The notes under the pieces were generated by a model. It saw only the letters and a program-made list of their open reading frames with translations. It was not told the DNA's origin and searched no databases. From positions 228,160 to 292,159 of the forward strand of contig NZ_KE383993.1 in NCBI RefSeq assembly GCF_000423245.1: a stretch of 64,000 bases of DNA, read 5' to 3'. A program made the translations under genes and the position numbers. Shown here one piece after another: positions 28,701-38,526 of this stretch (within the stretch, counting starts at the first letter, position 1; each line of letters opens with the position of its first letter). Origin of the DNA: Ligilactobacillus ceti DSM 22408 (GTDB taxonomy: Bacteria; Bacillota; Bacilli; Lactobacillales; Lactobacillaceae).

Positions 28701-30060
28701 AAATAATGTTTATCGGGCCGGAACCATTGGTACGGTTGCTGATAAAACAGCATATGGTTATGTGAAGGCTTATGAACGTGATCATGAATTGAATTTTAGA
28801 AGTGCAGAAATTGATCGCCTCGCTAAAGGATCTACCGGTGTTAAACGGACAACCGGACAACACCCGGCTGGGATCTTAGTTGTTCCCGAGTATATGGATA
28901 TTTATGATTTCACACCAATTCAATATCCAGCTGATGATCAAAATGCAGCTTGGAAGACAACGCACTTTGATTTCCACTCGATTCATGATAATATTTTGAA
29001 ACTTGATATTTTAGGTCATGATGATCCGACAATGATTCGGATGTTACAAGATTTATCCGGGATTGATCCAAAATCAATTCCAATGGATGATCCCGGTGTA
29101 ATGTCACTGTTCTCAGGCACAGAAGCATTAGGTGTTACCGAAGAACAAATTCAATCGAAAACGGGGACTTTAGGTGTTCCAGAATTCGGGACTTATTTTG
29201 TTCGGGGCATGTTAGATGAAACGCATCCTGATAATTATTCTTCACTCTTGAAGATTTCCGGACTTTCTCACGGGACTGATGTGTGGATTGGGAATGCCGC
29301 TGATTTAATCAAAGATGGTACCGTAACAATCGAAAGTGTAATTGGTTGTCGGGATGATATTATGGTTGATTTAATTCATATGGGTGTCCCAGAAGATTTG
29401 TCATTTAAGATTATGGAACATGTTCGTAAAGGACGAGGAATTCCTGAAGAATGGCAAGCTGAAATGCATAAAGCTGAGGTTCCACAATGGTATATTGATG
29501 CTTGTTTGAAAATCAAGTACATGTTCCCGAAAGCTCACGCCACAGCCTACGTTATGATGGGGTTACGGATTGCTTATTTCAAGGTATATCTACCATTGAT
29601 TTATTATGCAGCATATTTCTCAGTGCGGGCTGATGATTTTGATGTTGTTGCTATGGCAAACGGGAAAGCTACTTTGAAAGCGGCGATGAAAGAAATCCAA
29701 GATAAAGGGATGGAAGCATCTACGAAAGAAAAGAACTTATTAACTGTTTTAGAATTAGCGAATGAAATGTTAGAACGTGGATTCCAATTTAAGATGGTTG
29801 ATTTAGAAAAATCTGATGCCACTAACTGGTTAATTGAAGATAACGCCTTAATTGCGCCATTCTCTTCAATTCCTGGTTTAGGAACCAACGTTGCCAAACA
29901 AATTGTTGCGGCACGGGCAGAAGGACCATTTTTATCGAAAGAAGATCTCGCTAAACGTGGGAAAGTTTCTCAAACAATTATTGACTTTATGACACAAAAT
30001 GATGTCTTAACTGGTTTACCAGATCAAAATCAATTAAGTTTGTTTGACGGATTCTTTTAA
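25714..30060 (+). CDS. polC: DNA polymerase III subunit alpha, PolC type
   Basis: A 1448-residue Gram-positive replicative polymerase. In order: an OB-fold region (about 240-330), a PHP domain starting [14 protein letters not shown], an inserted DEDD proofreading exonuclease ([33 protein letters not shown]), a zinc finger with RCPKCKYS and CPNCG, and the palm with [12 protein letters not shown]. It synthesises the chromosome with the beta clamp; the C-terminal QLSLFD is a clamp-binding motif. ATG 25714 follows GAAAGGAG. Confidence 0.98.
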   Translation: MGVDAKGKFQILLDQINWPQDETRDLFNAAQIKNVQVNPTQKTWNFQIVLPEILPFQVYLQFTQMVQQAFSYIAHTNIQIQTQQPVVTNQNLAEYWRWAVLNCGVKSPLVQQLCQSRVPTLQGDKVELLVENQAIQSFLVNQAVQPIEQQYQKAGFPQFTIKPAIDTQKSQAVMNEYQAQKEKSDAELAQKAIASIKKQNEQRQVRSQTKTLPQVDGPVQLGKKIDDKHPVRQMATINEEEKSVIIEGYVFDKEVRDLRSGRKIITLKITDYSSSFVVKKFSNNETDEAMFEKLAVGDWIKVRGSVQEDNYLRDLAVMAYDINQVSHAKREDTAPADRKRSELHVHSNMSMMDATNNIGDYVKQAAEWGHKAIAITDHATLQAFPDAHNAGKKHGVKILYGVEANVVDDATPIAYNDQDIDLKDATYVVFDTETTGLSARYDKVIELSAVKMQNGNIIEKFEQFIDPGHPLSETTIKLTSITDEMVKGSKSEKEVFTMFQEFCKGSIIVGHNATFDVDFMNAGYARHQMPLISEPWVDTLPLARFLYPEMKSFRLNRLAKKFNVNLEHHHRAIYDAEATGFIYFALLKEATKQYGIVKHSQFNEHIGENDAYKNQHPFHATIIAQTQAGLKNLFKLVSESMINYFHRVPRIPRSVLDQYREGLLVGSACANGEVFTAMMQKGYDEALEKARYYDYLEIQPKALYEPLFEQELVKDEKDLEEIITNMIQLGHELDIPVVATGDVHYLNPEDHQYREILISSQGGANPLNRLEKLPAAHFRTTDEMMDDLAFLGEELAQEVIVDNPNKVVEMVEEMTPLKDKLYTPNMPGADDDIRKLSMDKAREWYGDELPELVEARLEKELTSIIGNGFSVIYLISQKLVFKSNKDGYLVGSRGSVGSSFVATMTGITEVNPLPPHYRCPKCKYSKFFENGEYGSGYDLPDEVCPNCGIELIKDGQDIPFETFLGFKGDKVPDIDLNFSGDYQPIAHNYTKVLFGENNVYRAGTIGTVADKTAYGYVKAYERDHELNFRSAEIDRLAKGSTGVKRTTGQHPAGILVVPEYMDIYDFTPIQYPADDQNAAWKTTHFDFHSIHDNILKLDILGHDDPTMIRMLQDLSGIDPKSIPMDDPGVMSLFSGTEALGVTEEQIQSKTGTLGVPEFGTYFVRGMLDETHPDNYSSLLKISGLSHGTDVWIGNAADLIKDGTVTIESVIGCRDDIMVDLIHMGVPEDLSFKIMEHVRKGRGIPEEWQAEMHKAEVPQWYIDACLKIKYMFPKAHATAYVMMGLRIAYFKVYLPLIYYAAYFSVRADDFDVVAMANGKATLKAAMKEIQDKGMEASTKEKNLLTVLELANEMLERGFQFKMVDLEKSDATNWLIEDNALIAPFSSIPGLGTNVAKQIVAARAEGPFLSKEDLAKRGKVSQTIIDFMTQNDVLTGLPDQNQLSLFDGFF

Positions 30061-30106
30061 GATAAAGTAAAAATTCCAGGCTAAACGGCTTTTATAGGAC
30101 GTTTTG

Positions 30107-30135
30107 TTGAAAATGGAATGAAAATGTGCTATGAT
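30107..30135 (+). promoter_or_regulatory. Strong promoter of the rimP-nusA-infB operon
   Basis: TTGAAA (30107-30112), exactly 17 bp, TATGAT (30130-30135) with an extended TGC directly before the -10. Transcription should start near 30142, about 110 bases ahead of rimP. Confidence 0.75.
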
Positions 30136-30164
30136 TAAGCATGTAATTTGATAGCTCGGTAAAA

Positions 30165-30191
30165 GTGAGTAGCAATGCTCACTTTTTTTAT
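30165..30191 (+). terminator. Leader terminator/attenuator upstream of rimP
   Basis: AGTGAG and CTCACT pair around TAGCAATG, and a seven-T run follows, only some 25 bases downstream of the predicted start site and about 60 bases before rimP. Because it sits between promoter and first gene it should act as an attenuator. Confidence 0.65.
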
Positions 30192-30251
30192 ATATAAAGA
30201 GCAGAAAAAAGTTTTAGAACTTGAAGTTTTTAAAGCTGAGGAGGCTAGTTT

Positions 30252-30731
30252 GTGAGTAGTGTTGTAGAAACTGTTACAGAATTGGTAAGACCGATTTTGG
30301 ACGAAAATAATTTTGAATTAGTTGATATGGAATTTGTTAAAGAAGGTAAGAACTGGTATTTAAGACTTTTCATTGATAAAGAACATGGTATCAATATTGA
30401 GGAATGTGCTTTAGTTAGCGATCAATTAAGTGAAAAACTTGATAATTGTGATCCTGATCCAATTCCACAAGCTTATTTTTTAGAAGTTTCTTCACCAGGA
30501 GCCGAACGACCTCTGAAAAAAGAAGCTGATTATCAAAAAGCGTTTGAAAATAATGCCTACATTAATGTGTCATTATATCAACAAATTGATGGTAAAAAAG
30601 TTTATGAAGGTTACTTGATTGACCTTAATGAAGAAGAATTAACACTTGAATATATGGATAAAACACGTAAAAAGACAATTACAATTCCACGGAATAAAAT
30701 TGCCAAAGCACGTTTAGCCATTAAATTTTAA
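30252..30731 (+). CDS. rimP: Ribosome maturation factor RimP
   Basis: A 159-residue protein needed for 30S assembly. It shows the family segments [41 protein letters not shown] and the C-terminal SH3-like domain. GTG 30252 follows GAGGAGG. First gene of rimP-nusA-ylxR-ylxQ-infB-rbfA, the standard order. Confidence 0.96.
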   Translation: MSSVVETVTELVRPILDENNFELVDMEFVKEGKNWYLRLFIDKEHGINIEECALVSDQLSEKLDNCDPDPIPQAYFLEVSSPGAERPLKKEADYQKAFENNAYINVSLYQQIDGKKVYEGYLIDLNEEELTLEYMDKTRKKTITIPRNKIAKARLAIKF

Positions 30732-30763
30732 ATAGAATAGTCACAAGGAGTAAATAAAAAATT

Positions 30764-31921
30764 ATGAGTAAGGAATTACTAAGAGCCTTAGATGCGTTAG
30801 AAGCAGAAAAAGGTGTAGATAAAGAAATTATGATCGAAGCGTTACAAGCAGCATTGGTATCTGCTTACAAACGTAACTACGATAAAGCGCAAAACGTTGA
30901 AGTCGAATTCGATCGCAAAAAAGGTAACATTAATGTTTACGCTGTTAAAGAAGTTGTAACACAAGTATTTGATCCATTGATGGAAGTTAGCTTAGAAGAT
31001 GCTTTAGCAATCAACAAAGCTTATGAAGTCGGCGATGTGATTAACTTCGAAGTTACTCCAGCTAACTTTGGTCGGATTGCTGCTCAAACAGCTAAACAAG
31101 TTATTATGCAACGTGTTCGTGAAGCTGAAAGATCAGTTATTTATAACCAATTCATCGAATACAAAGATGAAATCGTAACTGGTGAAATCGAACGTCAAGA
31201 TTCACGTAATGGTAATATTTACGTTAGCTTAGGCAATGTAGAAGCTGTTTTAATGCGTAAAGACCAAATTCCTGGTGAAATCTACAAACCACAAACAAAC
31301 ATCAAAGTTTATGTTTCTCAAGTAGAAAACGAAACAAAAGGTCCACAAGTTTTCGTAAGTCGTGCTCATGAAGATTTATTGAAGCGCTTATTCGAAGCTG
31401 AAGTACCAGAATTATATGATGGAACAGTAGAAATTATGTCAATCGCTCGTGAAGCGGGTGATCGTGCTAAAGTTTCTGTTCGTTCAAACAATCCAGATTT
31501 AGATCCAGTTGGTACATGTGTTGGTCCTCGTGGTCAACGTGTGCAAGTGATTGTTAATGAATTAAAAGGCGAAAACATGGATATCGTGGAATGGTCACAA
31601 GATCCAGCAACATTTATTGCAAATGCTTTAAATCCAGCTGATGTAATTGAAGTTGTGTTTGATGCTAACAATGAAAAAGCATGTACAGTTTATGTTCCAA
31701 ATGATCAATTGTCATTAGCAATTGGTAAAAAAGGACAAAACGTACGTTTAGCTGCTCGTTTAACAGGTTATAAGATTGATATCAAACCTGTTTCAGAAAT
31801 GAATGCAGCACCAACAGAAGTTATTTCTGAAGAAGAAGTAACAACTGAATTAGAAAATGATATGCCAGTGGATGTTATTGAAGAAGTAACAGAAGCTAGT
31901 GATATGATTGATTTCGAGTAA
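30764..31921 (+). CDS. nusA: Transcription termination/antitermination factor NusA
   Basis: A 385-residue RNA-polymerase-binding factor: N-terminal NTD, S1 domain (about 135-200) and two KH domains (GPRGQRVQVIVNEL; IGKKGQNVRLAARL). It stimulates pausing and hairpin-dependent termination and may act on the leader terminator at 30165. The last 45 residues are acidic, and the E. coli-type C-terminal acidic repeats are absent, as in other Firmicutes. Confidence 0.97.
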   Translation: MSKELLRALDALEAEKGVDKEIMIEALQAALVSAYKRNYDKAQNVEVEFDRKKGNINVYAVKEVVTQVFDPLMEVSLEDALAINKAYEVGDVINFEVTPANFGRIAAQTAKQVIMQRVREAERSVIYNQFIEYKDEIVTGEIERQDSRNGNIYVSLGNVEAVLMRKDQIPGEIYKPQTNIKVYVSQVENETKGPQVFVSRAHEDLLKRLFEAEVPELYDGTVEIMSIAREAGDRAKVSVRSNNPDLDPVGTCVGPRGQRVQVIVNELKGENMDIVEWSQDPATFIANALNPADVIEVVFDANNEKACTVYVPNDQLSLAIGKKGQNVRLAARLTGYKIDIKPVSEMNAAPTEVISEEEVTTELENDMPVDVIEEVTEASDMIDFE

Positions 31922-31941
31922 TTAGGAGGGTATTAACTATT

Positions 31942-32241
31942 ATGGCACAACGTAAGGTTCCCATGCGCAAAGATATTGTGACGGGAGAAATGCAACCAAA
32001 AAAAGAACTAGTTCGTATTGTGAAAAATAAACAAAATGAAGTTAGTTTAGATCCAACTGGTAAAAAACCAGGACGGGGCGCATATATTCATTTAAATGTA
32101 GCAACTGCCAAACAAGCTAAAGAAAAAAGAACTTTCGATAAAGCTTTTGGTGTTACTTTAGCAGATGAATTTTATGATGAATTGATTGCATACGTTGATC
32201 ACCAAGTAGAGCGTGCAAAGTTATTCGGAAATGGAAAATAG
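31942..32241 (+). CDS. ylxR: YlxR family RNA-binding/nucleoid protein
   Basis: A 99-residue basic DUF448 protein starting RKVPMRKDIVTGEMQPKKELVRIV, with KKPGRGAYIHL. Members between nusA and infB bind RNA or RNase P RNA in some species. A TTAGGAGGG site precedes ATG 31942. Its end overlaps the next gene. Confidence 0.92.
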   Translation: MAQRKVPMRKDIVTGEMQPKKELVRIVKNKQNEVSLDPTGKKPGRGAYIHLNVATAKQAKEKRTFDKAFGVTLADEFYDELIAYVDHQVERAKLFGNGK

Positions 32242-32536
32242 ACAAAAAGTATTAAATTTATTAGGGCTTGCCAAAAGAGCAGGCAAATTAGTGACTGGTG
32301 AAGAACTTGTGTTAAAACAAATTCGTAATGGACAAGCTCGTCTTGTTCTTTTAGCTAGTGACTGTGGAATGAGTACAATGAAGAAAATTTCAAATAAATG
32401 TGACAGTTATGCTGTTAACATAATTACAGAATTTACTAAACAAGAACTTAGTATTGCGATTGGCCAATCACGGACTGTGATTGCCGTTAATGATGCTGGC
32501 TTTAGTAAAAAAATGCTGCAATTGTTAGAAGCCTAG
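32231..32536 (+). CDS. ylxQ: L7Ae family ribosomal protein YlxQ
   Basis: A 101-residue L7Ae/L30e-fold RNA-binding protein (kink-turn binder). It reads VLNLLGLAKRAGKLVTGEELV and ARLVLLASDCGMST. ATG 32231 is chosen, overlapping the last 11 bases of ylxR, which indicates coupling; the frame extends upstream to a GTG at 32213 but without a better ribosome site. Confidence 0.9.
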   Translation: MENRQKVLNLLGLAKRAGKLVTGEELVLKQIRNGQARLVLLASDCGMSTMKKISNKCDSYAVNIITEFTKQELSIAIGQSRTVIAVNDAGFSKKMLQLLEA

Positions 32537-32559
32537 AATTAGGAACATCAGACACTTGG

Positions 32560-32588
32560 TCCATAATTTTAGGAAGTGTAATTATGGA
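32560..32588 (+). other. Hairpin between ylxQ and infB
   Basis: A perfect 9-bp inverted repeat (TCCATAATT, 11-base loop, AATTATGGA) without a T-run. It ends 38 bases before infB and may shape the infB leader or be an RNA-processing site. Confidence 0.45.
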
Positions 32589-32625
32589 GCGAGCCGACTG
32601 TTGCTAACATGAGGAGCGTGTATTT

Positions 32626-34929
32626 ATGAGTAAAAAACGCATTTATGAATTGGCTAGAGAATTAAACATTAGCAATAAAGAATTAATTGACGTTGCTAAG
32701 AAAAAAGGTTTTGATGTGGGAAATCATATGTCTAGTGTGAGTGACCAAGAACAAAAAGTTTTACAAGCTAGTTTTAAAAAGCCAAAACAAAAAACAAAAC
32801 CAGCTCAACCAAAAGCTAAAAATTCTCAGCAAAATGATCGCCAAACTAAAAGCTCTACGAACGCTGATAAACAACGATCTAATAATAATTCACAAAAAAC
32901 TCGTTCAAACCAACCAACAACTCGGGTAAATAATACTCAGAGAAATAATCAGAAACGTTCAGGGAGTAATATGAATACAAATAACAATACAAACAACAAT
33001 ACAAATAATACAAATCGTAGCCGCAATAATAACAATGGTGGTCGTGGCCAAAACAACAATCGTTTTGGTAACAACAATAACCGTTTTGGTGGCAAACGCC
33101 GTCGTAACAATAAGAAACGTCCACAAACAAGTAATAAACCAGCAGTTCCACCACGTAAGAATAAGCCATTGCCAGAAACATTAGTTTATACAGTGGGTAT
33201 GAATGTTGCTGACATTGCTAAGAAAATTCACCGCGAACCAGCTGAAATCATCAAAAAATTATTTATGATGGGTGTTATGGTTAACCAAAACCAATCATTA
33301 GATAAAGATACAATTGAAATTTTAGCAGCTGATTATGGAATCGGTGCTGAAGAAAAAATTGAAGTCGATGTTGCTGATATCGATAAATTCTTTGAAGATG
33401 AACAAAATAATGCTGAAAATGGTTCACCACGTCCTCCTGTAGTTACAATTATGGGACATGTTGACCATGGTAAAACAACATTACTTGATAACTTGCGTAA
33501 TTCACGTGTTACAGAAGGTGAAGCTGGTGGGATTACACAACATATCGGTGCTTATCAAATTAAGCATGCCGGTAAACCAATCACTTTCTTAGATACACCA
33601 GGACACGCAGCCTTTACAAACATGCGGGCACGTGGCGCTGATATTACAGATATCACAGTTTTAGTTGTAGCAGCTGATGATGGTGTTATGCCACAAACAA
33701 TCGAAGCTATTAACCACGCTAAAGCAGCTGATGTTCCAATTATCGTTGCTGTTAACAAGATTGATAAACCAGCAGCTAATCCAAACCATGTTATGGAACA
33801 ATTAACAGAATATGGTTTAATTGCTGAATCATGGGGTGGAGATACAATCTTTGTTGAAATTTCTGCTAAATTCGGTAAGAACTTAGATGAATTATTAGAC
33901 ATGATTTTATTAACAGCTGAAATCTTAGAATTAAAAGCTAACCCAGATCAAAATGGTGCCGGTACAGTTATCGAAGCTCGTTTAGATAAAGGTAAAGGTT
34001 CTGTTGCTTCATTATTAGTTCAACATGGTACATTGAAGATTGGTGATCCAATCGTTGTTGGTAATACATTCGGTCGTGTGCGGACAATGTCAGATGCTTT
34101 AGGTCGTGCTGTGAAAGCCGCTACACCAGCTATGCCAGTTGAAATTACTGGGTTAAATGATGTTCCTGATTCCGGTGAACGTTTCATCGTCTTTGATGAT
34201 GAAAAGACAGCTCGTGCAGCAGGTGAAGAACGTGCTAAACGTGCTTTAGATAAAGAACGTTCTGCTAAAAACCGTGTAACATTAGATAACTTGTTCGATA
34301 CTTTGAAAGAAGGCGAATTAAAGAGTGTTAATGTTATTATCAAAGCCGATGTGCAAGGGTCTGTTGAAGCTTTAGCTGGTAGTTTACAAAAAATCGAAGT
34401 TTCTGGCGTGCGTGTGAATATTGTTCACCAAGCTGCTGGGGCAATTAACGAAAGTGATGTAACTTTAGCCGAAGCATCTAATGCAATCATTATTGGTTTT
34501 AACGTTCGTCCAACAGCTCAAGCTAAGAAACAAGCTGAAGCAGATAATGTTGATATTCGTTTACACCGTGTTATCTATAAAGCTATTGACGAAATCGAAA
34601 CAGCTATGAAGGGTATGTTAGAACCTGAATACGCTGAAAAGATTACTGGTCAAATTGAAATTCGTGAAACTTATAAAGTATCTCGTTTAGGTACAATCGG
34701 TGGTGGTTACGTAACTGAAGGTTCTGTAGCTCGCGATAGTGGTATCCGGATTATTCGTGACGGTATCGTTATTTACGAAGGTAAATTAGCTAGTTTGAAA
34801 CGTTATAAAGATGATGCGAAAGTTGTTAAACAAGGTTATGAATGTGGTTTAATGATTGAAAAATACAACGATATTAAAGTCGGCGATCAAGTTGAAGCAT
34901 ATATCATGGAAGAAATTCCTGTAAAATAA
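32626..34929 (+). CDS. infB: Translation initiation factor IF-2
   Basis: A 767-residue GTPase that brings fMet-tRNA to the 30S subunit. The N-terminal IF2N helix ([20 protein letters not shown]) is followed by a long basic linker including an Asn-rich tract (about residues 105-165), a second IF2N domain, the G domain ([27 protein letters not shown]) and domains II-IV. GAGGAG lies 12 bases ahead of ATG 32626. Confidence 0.97.
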   Translation: MSKKRIYELARELNISNKELIDVAKKKGFDVGNHMSSVSDQEQKVLQASFKKPKQKTKPAQPKAKNSQQNDRQTKSSTNADKQRSNNNSQKTRSNQPTTRVNNTQRNNQKRSGSNMNTNNNTNNNTNNTNRSRNNNNGGRGQNNNRFGNNNNRFGGKRRRNNKKRPQTSNKPAVPPRKNKPLPETLVYTVGMNVADIAKKIHREPAEIIKKLFMMGVMVNQNQSLDKDTIEILAADYGIGAEEKIEVDVADIDKFFEDEQNNAENGSPRPPVVTIMGHVDHGKTTLLDNLRNSRVTEGEAGGITQHIGAYQIKHAGKPITFLDTPGHAAFTNMRARGADITDITVLVVAADDGVMPQTIEAINHAKAADVPIIVAVNKIDKPAANPNHVMEQLTEYGLIAESWGGDTIFVEISAKFGKNLDELLDMILLTAEILELKANPDQNGAGTVIEARLDKGKGSVASLLVQHGTLKIGDPIVVGNTFGRVRTMSDALGRAVKAATPAMPVEITGLNDVPDSGERFIVFDDEKTARAAGEERAKRALDKERSAKNRVTLDNLFDTLKEGELKSVNVIIKADVQGSVEALAGSLQKIEVSGVRVNIVHQAAGAINESDVTLAEASNAIIIGFNVRPTAQAKKQAEADNVDIRLHRVIYKAIDEIETAMKGMLEPEYAEKITGQIEIRETYKVSRLGTIGGGYVTEGSVARDSGIRIIRDGIVIYEGKLASLKRYKDDAKVVKQGYECGLMIEKYNDIKVGDQVEAYIMEEIPVK

Positions 34930-34959
34930 AAATTTAAAAACGTCAAAGGAGGAGTCAAC

Positions 34960-35319
34960 GTGGCTCAAAATTTCCGAGTAGGACGATTATCACAAGAGAT
35001 CCAACGTGAAGTCAATGATATTTTGATGAAACGAGTGCGTGATCCTCGCGTCCAAGATGTAACAATTACTGGTGTTGATGTAACTGGTGATTTACAACAA
35101 GCAACGATTTATTATAGTATCTTATCTGATAAAGCATCAGATGCTCAAAAAGTTCAAACAGGACTTGAAAAAGCAACTGGTTTAATCAGAAGAGAATTAG
35201 GTCAACGCTTATCAATTTATGTTACACCTGAATTACGTTTTGTTCGTGATAAATCAGTTCAATATGGTGATCATATTGATGAGTTATTGAACAAATTACG
35301 CGAAAAAGATCGTTACTAA
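34960..35319 (+). CDS. rbfA: Ribosome-binding factor A
   Basis: A 119-residue KH-like protein for late 30S maturation and cold adaptation: VGRLSQEIQREVNDIL, KRVRDPRVQ, ITGVDVTGDLQQATIYYSIL and RFVRDKSVQYGDHIDELL. GTG 34960 follows AAAGGAGGAG. Last gene of the nusA-infB operon, closed by a terminator. Confidence 0.95.
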   Translation: MAQNFRVGRLSQEIQREVNDILMKRVRDPRVQDVTITGVDVTGDLQQATIYYSILSDKASDAQKVQTGLEKATGLIRRELGQRLSIYVTPELRFVRDKSVQYGDHIDELLNKLREKDRY

Positions 35320-35333
35320 TTTAAAATAATGAG

Positions 35334-35378
35334 CATCTCATTTAAAGGCTGAAAAGCCTTTGGATGAGATGTTTTTTA
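35334..35378 (+). terminator. Terminator of the nusA-infB operon
   Basis: Outer CATCTCAT/ATGAGATG and inner AAAGGCT/AGCCTTT stems, then TTTTTTATTT. Confidence 0.9.
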
Positions 35379-35394
35379 TTTAAATATTAAAACA

Positions 35395-35403
35395 TGCTAT
35401 AAT
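35395..35403 (+). promoter_or_regulatory. Extended -10 promoter for truB-ribF
   Basis: TGCTATAAT lies 42 bp upstream of truB; no good -35 box. Confidence 0.65.
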
Positions 35404-35444
35404 TATAAGATCAGTTAAAAAAGTAAGATTTTGGAGGAACATCA

Positions 35445-36356
35445 ATGGAAGGGATTCTACCTTTATATAAAGATCGCGGCATGACAAGTGCGGATTGCGT
35501 TTATCATTGTCGGAAAATTTTCAAAACAAGACGAGTTGGACATAGTGGTACTTTAGATCCCAATGTTGACGGAGTATTACCAATTTGTATTGGTAAAGCA
35601 ACGAAAGTCGTTAATTATTTAATGGATTCGGGTAAAATTTATCAAGGAGAAATCATTTTAGGTTTTGCTACTGAAACAGAAGATTTAGATGGGGCAACTA
35701 TTGCAAGTCAACGCTTAGAAAAACCATTTACAGAAGATGAAATTAATGAAAAATTAGCTGAATTAACCGGTGAAATCATTCAAATTCCACCGATGTATTC
35801 AGCAGTTAAAGTTAAAGGACGTCGATTATATGAATATGCCCGTGCCGGTGAAACAGTTGAACGACCACAACGGAAAATACAAGTCGACTATTTCAAACAA
35901 CGCTTAACAAGTACTTTCGATGCCGAAAAAGGCCAACAAACAATTTATTTTGAAGTTGGTTGTGGGAAAGGGACTTATGTTCGGACTTTAGCAGTTGATT
36001 TAGGACGTAAATTAGGTGTTCCGGCGGTGATGTCTGATTTAACACGGTTGAAAAGTGGTGGATTTACGATTGGACAAGCGGTGAGTTTAAAGCAATTAGC
36101 AGAATGTAGTGAAGCAGAACTTGCGGAAAAATTAGCTCCAATTGATTATGCTTTAAGTGAATATCCAGCTTATGAATTAGATGAACGTCAATGGGCTTTA
36201 GTGAAAAATGGCGGCTTTTTGGGACCACAATATGTTAATAACGGTGAAATTTCAGAATTTTTACGGTTATATTATGGTGGAAAATTACGGGCCTTATATT
36301 GCTATAATCCTGAAAAAACACGTTATCAAGCACAAACGATGATTGATTTAACTTAA
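35445..36356 (+). CDS. truB: tRNA pseudouridine-55 synthase TruB
   Basis: A 303-residue enzyme making pseudouridine 55 in the tRNA T loop. The catalytic Asp lies in VGHSGTLDPNVDGVLPICIG; also IPPMYSAVKVKGRRLYEYAR and KGTYVRTLAVDLG. The canonical motif has DP-x-A-x-G-V-L-P; here it reads DPNVDGVLP, with V in place of A, common in lactobacilli. TTGGAGG precedes ATG 35445. Confidence 0.96.
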   Translation: MEGILPLYKDRGMTSADCVYHCRKIFKTRRVGHSGTLDPNVDGVLPICIGKATKVVNYLMDSGKIYQGEIILGFATETEDLDGATIASQRLEKPFTEDEINEKLAELTGEIIQIPPMYSAVKVKGRRLYEYARAGETVERPQRKIQVDYFKQRLTSTFDAEKGQQTIYFEVGCGKGTYVRTLAVDLGRKLGVPAVMSDLTRLKSGGFTIGQAVSLKQLAECSEAELAEKLAPIDYALSEYPAYELDERQWALVKNGGFLGPQYVNNGEISEFLRLYYGGKLRALYCYNPEKTRYQAQTMIDLT

Positions 36357-36376
36357 TAAAAAGAAGGTGACGTAAC

Positions 36377-37327
36377 GTGCAAACAATTTATTTACAAGAA
36401 CCTTATAATAAAAAACAAATCCCCAATGAAGCGATTGTTTTAGCGATGGGGTTCTTTGATGGTGTGCATTGCGGCCACCGAAAAGTAATCGAAATTGCGA
36501 AAAAAGAAGCACAAAAATTGGGGGTTAAATTAGCTGTGCTAACCTTTGATCGCTATCCGGGTTTGGTTTATCGTAAAACAAGTCCCGATTTTAAATATTT
36601 AACAACTTTAAAAACGAAATTGCGTTATTTTGCTGATTTGGGTGTCGATATAACGTATGTAGTGGCTTTTAATGAACAACTCGTTCCTATGGATCCGCAA
36701 ACTTTTATCGATAAATATGTAGTTGATTTACATGCTAAATGTTTAGTGGCTGGAAGTGATTTTACGTATGGAAAACGGGAAATAGCTAATATGCAGACAT
36801 TACCACAATATGCGAAAGAACGATTTACGATTATTGAAGTACCACATTTAGAAGATCAAGTTGGTAAAATTAGCTCCACACGTATTCGGAATTTATTAGC
36901 TAAAGGACAGGTTGCTGCTGCGAATGAATTATTAGGAGCTGATTATTCTAATACTGGTTTAGTTATTCATGGGCAAAAAATGGGCCGTAAACTAGGTTAT
37001 CCGACGATTAATGTCGATGTTGATGCTGCAGAACGAATTCCTGGTGAAGGTGTCTATGCGGTGCGTGTGCGCTTTGTCGGCGAAACTAAAGAATATTACG
37101 GAATGGCTTCAATCGGTAAAAACGAAACAGTCGGTGATAATTTACCTGTGACGGTCGAAGTTCATTTATTGAATTTTCAAGCTGATGTTTATGGACGTGA
37201 AGTTGTGATTTTGTGGGATGAATATTTACGATCTATGGAGAAGTTTTCGAGTTTGGAGCAATTGATGCAACAACTAGCAGCTGATCAATTAGCAACGGAA
37301 AAATACTATCACATCAACAATAATTAA
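36377..37327 (+). CDS. ribF: Riboflavin kinase / FAD synthetase RibF
   Basis: A 316-residue bifunctional enzyme making FMN then FAD. The N-terminal nucleotidyltransferase half has AMGFFDGVHCGHRKVIEIA and SSTRIRNLL; the C-terminal flavokinase half has GLVIHGQKMGRKLGYPTINV and the catalytic Glu in LPVTVEVHLL. GTG 36377 follows AGAAGGTGA, 20 bp after truB, the common truB-ribF pair. Confidence 0.95.
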   Translation: MQTIYLQEPYNKKQIPNEAIVLAMGFFDGVHCGHRKVIEIAKKEAQKLGVKLAVLTFDRYPGLVYRKTSPDFKYLTTLKTKLRYFADLGVDITYVVAFNEQLVPMDPQTFIDKYVVDLHAKCLVAGSDFTYGKREIANMQTLPQYAKERFTIIEVPHLEDQVGKISSTRIRNLLAKGQVAAANELLGADYSNTGLVIHGQKMGRKLGYPTINVDVDAAERIPGEGVYAVRVRFVGETKEYYGMASIGKNETVGDNLPVTVEVHLLNFQADVYGREVVILWDEYLRSMEKFSSLEQLMQQLAADQLATEKYYHINNN

Positions 37328-37331
37328 CTGT

Positions 37332-37364
37332 AAAAGACGGCAAGAAAGTGCTGTCTTTTTTGTT
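37332..37364 (+). terminator. Terminator after ribF
   Basis: AAAGACGGCA pairs with TGCTGTCTTT around AGAAAG, followed by Ts. Confidence 0.85.
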
Positions 37365-37393
37365 GTTTTTAATGGAAAAATAAGCTAGAAGTG

Positions 37394-37422
37394 TTGACTT
37401 CTTACTAAAGATTAGGTATATT
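37394..37422 (+). promoter_or_regulatory. Heat-shock operon promoter (hrcA)
   Basis: TTGACT (37394-37399), exactly 17 bp, TATATT (37417-37422): a strong vegetative promoter whose start site falls just before the CIRCE element. Confidence 0.8.
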
Positions 37423-37432
37423 ATTAATTGAC

Positions 37433-37459
37433 TTAGCACTCATAGTGACTAAGTGCTAA
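37433..37459 (+). promoter_or_regulatory. CIRCE operator for HrcA
   Basis: TTAGCACTC-N9-AAGTGCTAA matches the CIRCE consensus (TTAGCACTC-N9-GAGTGCTAA) at 17 of 18 arm bases, with G to A at the first base of the right arm. It lies 16 bp before hrcA, so HrcA should repress this operon until heat stress titrates GroEL. Confidence 0.95.
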
Positions 37460-37475
37460 AAAAGAGGTGATGGTG

Positions 37476-38510
37476 ATGCTAACGCAAAGACAATTACTGA
37501 TTTTAGATGCAATCATCCGTGATTATACTAATATCGGTGAGCCAATTGGATCCAAAACGTTGCAAAATCAATTACCAGTTCATGTTAGTTCGGCAACCAT
37601 TCGCAATGAAATGGCTGTTTTAGAACGGAATGGTTTTATTATGAAAGAACATTCCAGTTCGGGTCGTGTTCCTTCTTTAAAAGGTTATCGTTATTATATT
37701 GATAATATTGTTGAGCCTGAAATTGTAGAACCACAAGCATTACACAGTATTCAATCATCTTTTAGTAATGAGTTTCAAAAAGTAGATGAGATTGTAGCAG
37801 TTTCGGCGAAGATTTTATCAGAATTAACGAATTACACAGCGTTTACGTTGAAACCTGAAGCTAAAGAAGTTCGATTAGAAGGATTTCGTTTAGTGCCATT
37901 AGGTAATCAACAAGTGATGGTGATTTTAGTCACGAGTGATGGTGGAGTTGAAAATCAACTCTTTAATTTACCACCTGGAATGCATGGTGAAGAATTAGAA
38001 GCTGTTGTTCGTGTGATCAATAATCAAGTTGTGGGCTTACCTTTGAAAGATGTAACGCGAAAACTTCAAGCTAGTTTGCCGTTATTAACAAAGTATTTGC
38101 AGCAACCGGAGATTTTTATTGAGGTCTTTAGCCAGATGTTAGACCAAGCATTATGTGATCAAGTTTATATTGATGGTAAGATGAATTTATTAAATTTAGC
38201 GAATAGCGAGAATTTAGAAGAAATTAAACATCTTTATACATTATTTGAACATGATACACCAGATGTTGTCACATTATTGGATGATTTAGATCAAGATATT
38301 TCTGTTACGTTTGGGAATGAACAACATAATAGTTTAGTCGATTATAGTTTAATTTCTGCAACGTATGATGTTGGTGCTTATGGTAAAGGTAAAATTGCAA
38401 TTCTCGGTCCAACTAATATGCCATATTCGAAAATGTTAGGTCTTTTAACAGTTTTTCGGAAGGAATTGGCTAACAAAATGATTGATTATTACCGTGAATG
38501 CGGTAAATAA
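37476..38510 (+). CDS. hrcA: Heat-inducible transcription repressor HrcA
   Basis: A 344-residue repressor of the CIRCE regulon. An N-terminal winged helix (LTQRQLLILDAIIRDYTNIGEPIGSKTL; SSATIRNEMAVLE) is followed by the GAF-like HrcA domain. Several in-frame starts occur (GTG 37467, ATG 37470, ATG 37476); 37476 is best placed after AAGAGGTG. It directly follows its own operator, giving autoregulation. Confidence 0.96.
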   Translation: MLTQRQLLILDAIIRDYTNIGEPIGSKTLQNQLPVHVSSATIRNEMAVLERNGFIMKEHSSSGRVPSLKGYRYYIDNIVEPEIVEPQALHSIQSSFSNEFQKVDEIVAVSAKILSELTNYTAFTLKPEAKEVRLEGFRLVPLGNQQVMVILVTSDGGVENQLFNLPPGMHGEELEAVVRVINNQVVGLPLKDVTRKLQASLPLLTKYLQQPEIFIEVFSQMLDQALCDQVYIDGKMNLLNLANSENLEEIKHLYTLFEHDTPDVVTLLDDLDQDISVTFGNEQHNSLVDYSLISATYDVGAYGKGKIAILGPTNMPYSKMLGLLTVFRKELANKMIDYYRECGK

Positions 38511-38526
38511 AAAAAGAGGTGTAAAA

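Noticed and set aside
33555-33902. Minus-strand frame inside infB
   Set aside because: It is antisense to the IF-2 GTPase domain, without start signals.
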